A DNA stretch of 11,259 bases from Chloroflexota bacterium (GTDB lineage Bacteria > Chloroflexota > Dehalococcoidia > SAR202 > UBA11138), in contig JADFHV010000035.1 in NCBI GenBank assembly GCA_022566975.1, positions 1 to 11,259 on the forward strand. The letters run 5' to 3'. The notes under the pieces were generated by a model. The model searched no databases. It was not told the DNA's origin and saw nothing but the letters and a program-made list of their open reading frames with translations. A program made the position numbers and the translations under genes. Below are positions 6,680 through 11,259 of this stretch, piece after piece (the first letter of the stretch is position 1; each line of letters starts with the position of its first letter).

Positions 6680-8005
6680 ATGGCCAAGGACCTACAACCC
6701 ATCGACGGTGCCGACGGCGCCGCGGCGCCCGGGGCGCTCGATCGCTCGGACATCGCCACAGCTCCGTTCGCAGCCCGGCCGGTCCCGTCCAAGACGGCCC
6801 GCTGGAAGGCTACCTTCTCCTCACTGGCCAACCGGGACTTCCGGTACCTATGGTTCGGCATGATGGCCATGATGGGCGGGGTGCAGATGGAGATGGTGGC
6901 CATCGGCTACCTCGTCTACGACATCACCGGCTCGGCTCTCCTGCTCGGTCTGGTGGAAGCCGGGTTCGCCATCCCAACTCTCGTGCTGGCGCTATTCGGA
7001 GGCGCCTTGGCGGACCGCATCGACCGCAAGCGCGTGATCCAGGTGGGTCAGGGAGTAGCCGCCCTCGTCGGTGTTTCCCTGGCGGTCGTCATTCTCACCG
7101 GAAATATACGCTGGGAGCATCTAATGATCGCGGCCCTGATAGAAGGCGCCATGTTCGCCTTCTTGATGCCCGCCCGGCAGTCCATCATCCCTCAGCTCGT
7201 AGAACCGGAGCAGTTCACCAACGCCATGGGTATCAACTCGGCGGCCTTCTCTTCCATGACGCTGGTAGCACCGGCCGTAGCCGGCGGACTCTACGCCCTG
7301 CTGGGCCCCGGGGCAGTCTATGTGGTGATCACGTCCCTCTATGTGGTCTCCGTCGTGCTGACCACCCAGGTCCGCAGGGTAGAGTCAGTGCCGGTCGAAG
7401 GGAGACGGTCCGTCGTAGCCGACATCAAAGAGGGCCTGGGATACGTACTCGGCAATCGCATGATAATGACCATTCTAGCCATTGGGTTTTTCGGCAGTCT
7501 GCTGAGCTGGCCCTTCCGGATGCTGCTGCCGATATTCGTCGTGGACGTGTATCACCTGGGGCCCGACGCCATGGGACTCATGATCAGCGTCCTGGGCGCG
7601 GGCTCTCTGGTCGGCTCTCTAACGATCGCGTCTCTTGGACGGTGGCGCCGCGGGCTCCTGCTGATCCTCGGCACCTTTGTGTCGGCCCTGGGCCTCGCCC
7701 TGGTCGCCGCGATACCGGTCTACTACGCCGCGGTCGGCATCATGGTCCTTTTGGGCCTGGGCGAGGCCAGCCGTTGGACCCTGAGCATGACGCTGATCAT
7801 GGAGAGGGCCGAGGACCGCTACCGGGGTCGGGTGTCCAGCGTCTTCATGATGAACTTCGGACTGATGCCCCTGAGCGTCCTGCCTGCGGGAATCGCCGCC
7901 GAGTACCTGGGCGGCCAGGTAACCATAGGAATCATGGCGGGCTTGCTGGCCATCGTCGCCACGGCGTTCCTGATTACGCAGAAGCGAGTCCGCCAGCTCC
8001 AGTAG
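6680..8005 (+). CDS. Major facilitator superfamily transporter (MFS_3 / EntS-like exporter)
   Basis: A 441-residue multi-helix inner membrane protein. A polar N-terminal tail of about 45 residues precedes NRDFRYLWFG (51-60), the usual start of helix 1 in this subfamily. Motif A between helices 2 and 3 reads GGALADRIDRKR (107-118). A central basic loop (about 231-260) divides the two six-helix halves. RYRGRVSSVFMMNFGLMPL (380-398) in the second half is typical of the MFS_3 group, which includes the enterobactin exporter EntS and many drug-efflux proteins. It probably exports a small molecule by proton antiport; the substrate is not predictable. I use the ATG at 6680 because the frame's earlier TTG (6611) is the -35 box of the likely promoter. 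No clear Shine-Dalgarno precedes it. A hairpin-rich non-coding region follows the stop. Confidence 0.93.
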   Translation: MAKDLQPIDGADGAAAPGALDRSDIATAPFAARPVPSKTARWKATFSSLANRDFRYLWFGMMAMMGGVQMEMVAIGYLVYDITGSALLLGLVEAGFAIPTLVLALFGGALADRIDRKRVIQVGQGVAALVGVSLAVVILTGNIRWEHLMIAALIEGAMFAFLMPARQSIIPQLVEPEQFTNAMGINSAAFSSMTLVAPAVAGGLYALLGPGAVYVVITSLYVVSVVLTTQVRRVESVPVEGRRSVVADIKEGLGYVLGNRMIMTILAIGFFGSLLSWPFRMLLPIFVVDVYHLGPDAMGLMISVLGAGSLVGSLTIASLGRWRRGLLLILGTFVSALGLALVAAIPVYYAAVGIMVLLGLGEASRWTLSMTLIMERAEDRYRGRVSSVFMMNFGLMPLSVLPAGIAAEYLGGQVTIGIMAGLLAIVATAFLITQKRVRQLQ

Positions 8006-8030
8006 CGGGGCCTCACCCCTGTCGGCTCAT

Positions 8031-8062
8031 CAGCTCGTCTCGACCTAACGGAGACGAGGCTG
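8031..8062 (+). terminator. Hairpin following the MFS gene, possible terminator
   Basis: CTCGTCTC (8034-8041) and GAGACGAG (8051-8058) form a perfect eight-pair stem with a nine-base loop, extended by CAG/CTG around a bulged G. It starts about 25 bases after the MFS stop. No T-run follows. The right arm overlaps a second possible stem, GAGGCT (8056-8061) with AGCCTC (8072-8077), so the two are mutually exclusive. Confidence 0.45.
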
Positions 8063-8099
8063 CTAAATTGGAGCCTCCTCGCTTCCTCTTCCTTGGCTT

Positions 8100-8115
8100 A
8101 GAGGCCGAGGCCTCT
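8100..8115. repeat. Interrupted palindrome, operator-like
   Basis: AGAGGCC-GA-GGCCTCT is a perfect seven-base inverted repeat around two bases. The spacing is too tight for a good RNA loop, so a dimeric DNA-binding site is more natural. No promoter adjoins it closely, so its function is open. Confidence 0.35.
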
Positions 8116-8189
8116 GCCGATGCGGCGCAGCGCTTCGAACGACGACCTCTCTACCGTGTGTTCGGTCCCGAGACCTCATGGATCTAGCA

Positions 8190-8296
8190 GGTCGCCGTCA
8201 GGCCTGCGTTGGCCATGTCTGGAACGTCTCGTATGGCTCTGTGTATCCCGTAGTGCCGACGAGACGGGTTCCGATCAGAGCTGATTGACGGCGACC
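8190..8296. ncRNA. Cloverleaf-forming element, candidate structured RNA or DNA site
   Basis: Four helices close on each other. P1 is GGTCGCCGTCA (8190-8200) with TGACGGCGACC (8286-8296), eleven perfect pairs. P2 is GGCC-TGCGTT-GGCC (8201-8214). P3 is GGAACGTCTCGT (8221-8232) with 8259-8272, twelve pairs with a two-G bulge; a GGC/GCC stem (8235-8237, 8255-8257) sits inside its 26-base loop. P4 is ATCA-GAGC-TGAT (8274-8285). P1/P2 and P4/P1 abut directly; only six bases separate P2 from P3, and one separates P3 from P4. It is not a tRNA (no anticodon arm geometry, no CCA, P1 too long) and matches no riboswitch I know. The 3' arm overlaps the -35 box of the next promoter, so it may act as DNA rather than RNA. 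Confidence 0.45.
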
Positions 8297-8313
8297 GAGG
8301 CGGTTGTTAAACT
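8285..8313 (+). promoter_or_regulatory. Candidate promoter for the PlsY-like gene
   Basis: TTGACG (8285-8290), 17 bp, then TAAACT (8308-8313, four of six). The start would be near 8320, giving a leader of about 175 nt, the longest in the window. The -35 box lies within the right arm of the 8190-8296 inverted repeat, so whatever that element binds or folds into could affect this promoter. Confidence 0.45.
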
Positions 8314-8494
8314 CCTAATACGGTGCAACGTCGGCGGCTGCTATCGCACTCGAGGTTGGACGTGGGCGTCGATTCCAGCGTATCCTGGTACCCTAGGTTA
8401 CACGAGTCCCAGAGGCACACTCATGCGCTGCGTTGGGAAATCTCGGTTCACGCAATCAAAGCAGTCTGTGAGTTCCGGTGGTAAGGACTAGGTG

Positions 8495-9130
8495 ATGGGC
8501 GATTTCTTCCTAGGGACCCCATCTCTTCTACTGGCCAGCGTGATGGCCTATCTGCTCGGGGCGCTGCCACTGGGAGACCGAATAAGCCGTCGCCAAGGAG
8601 TGGACATCTTCTCGGTTGGGACGGGTCTCGCCGGCGCCTCAAATGTACGCAGGTGTGTCGATGATGTGTCCGGCCTGCTGGTGCTCTTAGGTGACGTAAG
8701 CAAGGGCGCCCTTGCTATATTGATGGGCCGACTTGTTGGCATTGAAGGGCCCTGGCTGGTGTTGTTGGCTCTCAGTGTCGTCGTGGGCCACTGGAAGTCG
8801 GTGTTCACGAAGTTCCGGGGAGGAGACGGCCTCGCGCCACTTGGAGGCGTAGTGCTGGTCATGTTCCCGGTGTTCGGCCCGATCAGCCTCGCGGTGGCGA
8901 CGGTGATCGCGGTGGGAGGGCAACGACTCCCGTACACGTCGCTGCTGAGCATCGTGTTCGGGTATGGGACTCTGGCGTCGCTGGTAATGGCCAATGACGG
9001 CGATCACGTCCGCGCTCTTGGCATAGGTGGGCTGTCGGGCCTTGTCCTGGCGCGGGCCCTGTTGGGCCACCGGTGGCGCAACACCTCCGTCGCCGCCGAA
9101 GACCTGGAAGAGGTGGGCGGGTCGAGCTAG
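8495..9130 (+). CDS. PlsY-like (glycerol-3-phosphate acyltransferase family) membrane protein, divergent
   Basis: A 211-residue hydrophobic protein of the length and layout of PlsY, which acylates glycerol-3-phosphate from acyl-phosphate at the cytoplasmic membrane. Aligned signatures are GALPLGDRISRRQGVDI (22-38), GTGLAGASNV (42-51, against the usual GSGNPGATN), GDVSKG (66-71, the conserved DxxKG) and GHWKSVFTKF (98-107) leading into RGGDG, where PlsY has KGGKG. The loss of the GGKG lysine and of the NPG in the first motif suggests changed or lost activity, or a paralogous subfamily acting on another acceptor. AAGGA at 8483-8487 lies seven bases before the ATG at 8495; a GTG three bases earlier is possible but too close. 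The C-terminal tail is short and acidic. It has its own promoter and long leader. PlsY family relationship is good; orthology with housekeeping PlsY is doubtful. Confidence 0.8.
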   Translation: MGDFFLGTPSLLLASVMAYLLGALPLGDRISRRQGVDIFSVGTGLAGASNVRRCVDDVSGLLVLLGDVSKGALAILMGRLVGIEGPWLVLLALSVVVGHWKSVFTKFRGGDGLAPLGGVVLVMFPVFGPISLAVATVIAVGGQRLPYTSLLSIVFGYGTLASLVMANDGDHVRALGIGGLSGLVLARALLGHRWRNTSVAAEDLEEVGGSS

Positions 9131-9257
9131 CGCTCGGTGCCACCATCGGGCTCCTAGCCTGCACCGGCATGCTCCCTGGCTCCCACCACGAGCGGTAATC
9201 CTCGCGGCTTCACGCCGGCAACCCTCTTCATTCGGTCCCGACAGGGGCCATACCCTC
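9131..9257. other. Convergent gap between PlsY-like gene and permease
   Basis: This 127-bp gap lies between two convergent genes. A small hairpin, CGAGC-TAGC-GCTCG (9123-9136), straddles the PlsY-like stop codon. I see no T-run or stronger terminator and no small gene. Confidence 0.4.
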
Positions 9258-10253
9258 CTAGGTCTCCGGCCGAATCCTCGGGTCGAGCATGAACAGCAGT
9301 ATGTCCGAGATCAGCGTGCCGATGACCGTCAGCACGCCCATCCAGAAGACCATCGCTGCCCCGAGAAACACGTCGCCCCTCAAGAATGCGTCCAGCAGCA
9401 CAGGCCCCAGCGTCGGAAGGCTCAGCACCACGGACACTATGATGCTACCCGATAGCAGGAACGGGAGCAGGTACCCCATCGTGCTGACGAACGGGTTCAG
9501 CGCAATCCGCACGGGGTACTTCAGGACCAGCTTCCACTCGGGGACGCCTCTGGCCCGGGCAGCCAAAACATACGGCTTCCCCAGCTCGTCCAGGAGGTTG
9601 TTCCTCAGTATTCTGATGAGCCCCGCCGTTCCGGCCGTTCCCAGCACCAGCGCCGGAATCCACAGGTGCTTCAGCAGGTCGACTACCCGGGCGAAGCTCC
9701 ACTGCGCCTCCACGTACTCTGGCGAGTAGAGGCCACCGACGCTGAAGCCAAACCATGCAAAGCTTATCCACAGCAGTGCGAGTGCAAGTAGAAAGTCGGG
9801 TATCGCCAGACCCAGAAAACCCACGAACGTCACCGCATAGTCCCCGGGCGTGTTGTGCCTCACCGCCGAGTAGACGCCGATTGGGAACGCCAGGACCCAC
9901 GTGAAGACGATAGTGCCCAGCACCAGCAGCACGGTGTTCACTAGCCGGGCGCGCATGACGGTTGAGAATGTCCTGCCGAAGTCCAGCCGCACGACGTCCC
10001 AGGCCCAGTCCGCATACCTAACGACGACGGGTTCGTTCACGGCGTATTCGCTGCGAAGTAGTGCTTCGAGAGTCCGGCTCCTCGGCGCGACCACACCGGC
10101 CGCACTCTCATCCGTGCTCGCGCCGACCAGCAGCTCGAGGTATGTGTTGACGGAGTCTCCACCGAACGGTTGGACCACCAGGAACGATACTACTGAAATA
10201 GCCACGATCGTAAGCCCGGCGATTATCGTCCGGCGGACGAGGAAGGCGATCAT
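9258..10253 (-). CDS. ABC transporter permease, dipeptide/oligopeptide (DppB/OppB) type
   Basis: A 331-residue inner membrane permease. It opens with MIAFLVRRTIIAGLTIVAIS, the standard first helix of the DppB/OppB group, followed by a large outside loop (about 28-100) that contains the family's RLDFGRTFS segment (89-97). Five further hydrophobic helices follow. The ATPase-contact EAA loop is YVLAARARGVPEWKLVLKYP (228-247) with RIALNP after it, and the protein ends in LDPRIRPET as relatives do. It would pair with a DppC-type permease, two ATPases and a lipoprotein that binds the peptide or other solute. None of these is in the window: the next gene downstream is convergent and the upstream gene is divergent. 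The ATG at 10253 is chosen because the first helix begins there; a longer frame to 10346 adds only polar residues. No good Shine-Dalgarno is seen. Confidence 0.93.
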   Translation of the reverse strand: MIAFLVRRTIIAGLTIVAISVVSFLVVQPFGGDSVNTYLELLVGASTDESAAGVVAPRSRTLEALLRSEYAVNEPVVVRYADWAWDVVRLDFGRTFSTVMRARLVNTVLLVLGTIVFTWVLAFPIGVYSAVRHNTPGDYAVTFVGFLGLAIPDFLLALALLWISFAWFGFSVGGLYSPEYVEAQWSFARVVDLLKHLWIPALVLGTAGTAGLIRILRNNLLDELGKPYVLAARARGVPEWKLVLKYPVRIALNPFVSTMGYLLPFLLSGSIIVSVVLSLPTLGPVLLDAFLRGDVFLGAAMVFWMGVLTVIGTLISDILLFMLDPRIRPET

Positions 10254-10304
10254 GGCGGCTTCATCGGACGCATCCTCCGATTCTAGGCGACGGTGTGCAC
10301 GGTG

Positions 10305-10333
10305 ATGTTCCGCATTTCGCCAACACGCGTCAA
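10305..10333 (-). promoter_or_regulatory. Weak candidate promoter for the permease
   Basis: On the minus strand TTGACG (10333-10328) is followed after 17 bp by GAACAT (10310-10305), matching three of six -10 bases. The start would be near 10298 with a leader of about 45 nt. The -35 box resembles the others in the window, but the -10 is poor. Confidence 0.3.
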
Positions 10334-10407
10334 ACCTCCCGGACACCCGTTGCCGGCACCGCGTCGATCCCCACCCCGGACCATTTCGAACGTGGTACCT
10401 TTGGAAT

Positions 10408-11106
10408 ATGGCCTCTAGGTCACAGCCGTCAGCGGCGCGGGCATTGGGCGTGGCCTCTATCGCTCTATCGAGGTCCTGGCCCGACTGGGGCCGCTGGAGC
10501 TACACGGCGGCGCTGGCCCTGTACGGGGCCGCCGTCGGCGGCTTCGCCGTGGTTTCCAACCTGCTGGGCCGCACACCTGTCTTCCTGGAACCGAGGCGGC
10601 TGGACGCCACTGAGGCAGTCTTTATCTACGGGGCCGGAATCGCAACGGGCGCGGCCCTGGCGGTGCCCATCGCCTATTGGGCCCATGGAGGCTGGAGATT
10701 CCTCGCCGGAGGTCGACATAGCCTCGGTCTCCCGCAGTGGTCGGTCCTCGTGGCCGGCTACCCGCTTTTCTATCCGCTGTTGATGGGGGGGCTCTTCCTG
10801 CCGTTCGCGTTGATGTTTCTGGCCGTCTACTCCGGCGCCATCGAGCCCGGCAACCTTTTCTACGCCTCGGCCGATACCCTCTTCCTCTCCCCTCTGCGAG
10901 GCCTCGCCATCGGCGCACAGTTCCTGTTCAGCGCGCTCTGGGCAGGCCTCTTCTTCGGTGTCGGCGCGGTCGTCATGGACCGCGTCAGCACTATTGCGCA
11001 TCCACGGTCTGGTCAGTTCCTGTGGGCAACCTCCCTGGCGTTGACCGCTCTGGCGGCGGTCGTCGCAGCGTTCACCCCGGCGTCGCTGCTGGCAAGGCTG
11101 GGGTAG
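10408..11106 (+). CDS. Five-helix integral membrane protein of unknown family
   Basis: A 232-residue protein that I do not recognise. The frame is clean and the composition is that of a membrane protein. Hydrophobic stretches lie at about residues 31-53, 70-91, 112-142, 163-190 and 204-227. The first 28 residues are polar and basic, so the N-terminus is probably inside. The third stretch is long, with YPLFYPLLMGGLFLPF, and there are no obvious catalytic histidine or acid clusters within the helices. The loop between helices 1 and 2 contains EPRRLDATEA, and charged residues elsewhere are few. No clear Shine-Dalgarno precedes the ATG (only GGA two bases away) and no promoter is evident, so an alternative start or a weakly translated message is possible. 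It is divergent from the permease, 154 bp apart, but nothing shows a functional link. Confidence 0.75.
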   Translation: MASRSQPSAARALGVASIALSRSWPDWGRWSYTAALALYGAAVGGFAVVSNLLGRTPVFLEPRRLDATEAVFIYGAGIATGAALAVPIAYWAHGGWRFLAGGRHSLGLPQWSVLVAGYPLFYPLLMGGLFLPFALMFLAVYSGAIEPGNLFYASADTLFLSPLRGLAIGAQFLFSALWAGLFFGVGAVVMDRVSTIAHPRSGQFLWATSLALTALAAVVAAFTPASLLARLG

Positions 11107-11259
11107 GCTCCGCTCAGCGACCCTTCATCCATAAGGGCGTAGGCAGACAGGGGCACCGCCCGCGGCGCATGTAGGCCCTAAAAGGGGTGTATACAGGGGT
11201 CAACGACCCGCCTCGGACTTGGACCCAGAACCTGCCGATTAAGAGCTATCCACCACCTC
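11107..11259. other. Right-end non-coding stretch
   Basis: I find no coding signal after the membrane protein. A minor CCCT-AAA-AGGG stem near 11178-11188 and an eight-base palindrome TGTATACA just to its right are the only structures, and neither is convincing. Confidence 0.4.

Larger units (their letters stand above)
8006..8494. other. Hairpin-rich non-coding region between MFS and PlsY-like genes
   Basis: No ORF here looks like protein. The region holds, in order: a hairpin after the MFS stop (8031-8062), an overlapping alternative stem (8056-8077), an interrupted palindrome (8100-8115), a cloverleaf-like element (8190-8296), a promoter (8285-8313), an untranslated leader of about 175 nt that includes a near-palindrome GTACCCTAGGTTAC (8388-8401), and the PlsY-like ribosome binding site AAGGA (8483-8487). 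It is the longest gap in the window. Confidence 0.7.

Noticed and set aside
6553..6903. N-terminal extension of the Rid protein
   Set aside because: The strong Shine-Dalgarno before 6552 and family length fix the start; the extension lies antisense to the MFS gene.
8268..8296. tRNA reading of the cloverleaf (GGTTCC resembling a T-arm)
   Set aside because: The arms have the wrong sizes, the acceptor-like stem is 11 bp, there is no anticodon loop and no invariant T-loop sequence.
8043..8312. Integron attC-like core pair: ACCTAAC near 8043 and GTTAAAC near 8306
   Set aside because: The spacing is too long, the two cores are not complementary enough, no L boxes are present and there is no cassette arrangement.
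8285..8491. 68-codon plus-strand frame in the leader of the PlsY-like gene
   Set aside because: It starts with the TTG of the promoter -35 box, has no ribosome site and no protein-like pattern.
10254..10346. N-terminal extension of the permease
   Set aside because: Relatives begin directly at the first helix (MIAFLVRR), which starts at 10253; the extension is polar and lacks a ribosome site.

Overview
The window is a GC-rich bacterial chromosomal segment with ordinary metabolic and membrane genes, short intergenic gaps and no mobile element, rRNA, tRNA or CRISPR array that I can see. Two lipoproteins with '-VAC' lipoboxes and GG/SGG linkers, a PEBP lipoprotein, a cyclophilin-like lipoprotein, HyuA, a FabG-type SDR, a Rid protein and a Dpp-type permease together resemble environmental Chloroflexota (Dehalococcoidia/SAR202-like). 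This placement is an inference from gene content and style, not from a marker gene.

Layout, left to right. (1) 1-2979, minus strand: a leucine-dehydrogenase-family amino acid dehydrogenase followed 44 bp later by a hydantoinase/oxoprolinase A subunit that runs off the left edge; a probable amino acid / cyclic amide catabolic operon. (2) 3196-4915, plus strand: a cyclophilin-like lipoprotein whose signal peptide and body lie in different frames, then a PEBP-family lipoprotein; each has its own sigma70-like promoter. (3) 5107-6552: a FabG-type SDR with a very good promoter and Shine-Dalgarno, convergent with a small Rid-family (YjgF/YER057c/UK114) gene. (4) 6611-8005: an MFS exporter, divergent from the Rid gene. 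(5) 8006-8494: a 489-bp non-coding region full of inverted repeats, including a 107-nt element that folds on paper as a closed four-way cloverleaf, followed by a promoter and a long leader. (6) 8495-9130: a divergent PlsY-like membrane acyltransferase with altered signature motifs. (7) 9258-10253, minus: a lone DppB/OppB-type ABC permease. (8) 10408-11106, plus: a five-helix membrane protein of unknown family.

Apart from the dehydrogenase-hyuA pair, most genes look monocistronic. Six candidate promoters with TTGACA/TTGACG -35 boxes and 16-17 bp spacers precede the genes, five on the plus strand and one on the minus strand, which suggests ordinary housekeeping transcription.

The best candidates for something undescribed are the cloverleaf-forming non-coding element at 8190-8296, the PlsY-like gene downstream of it, and the catalytically eroded cyclophilin lipoprotein.
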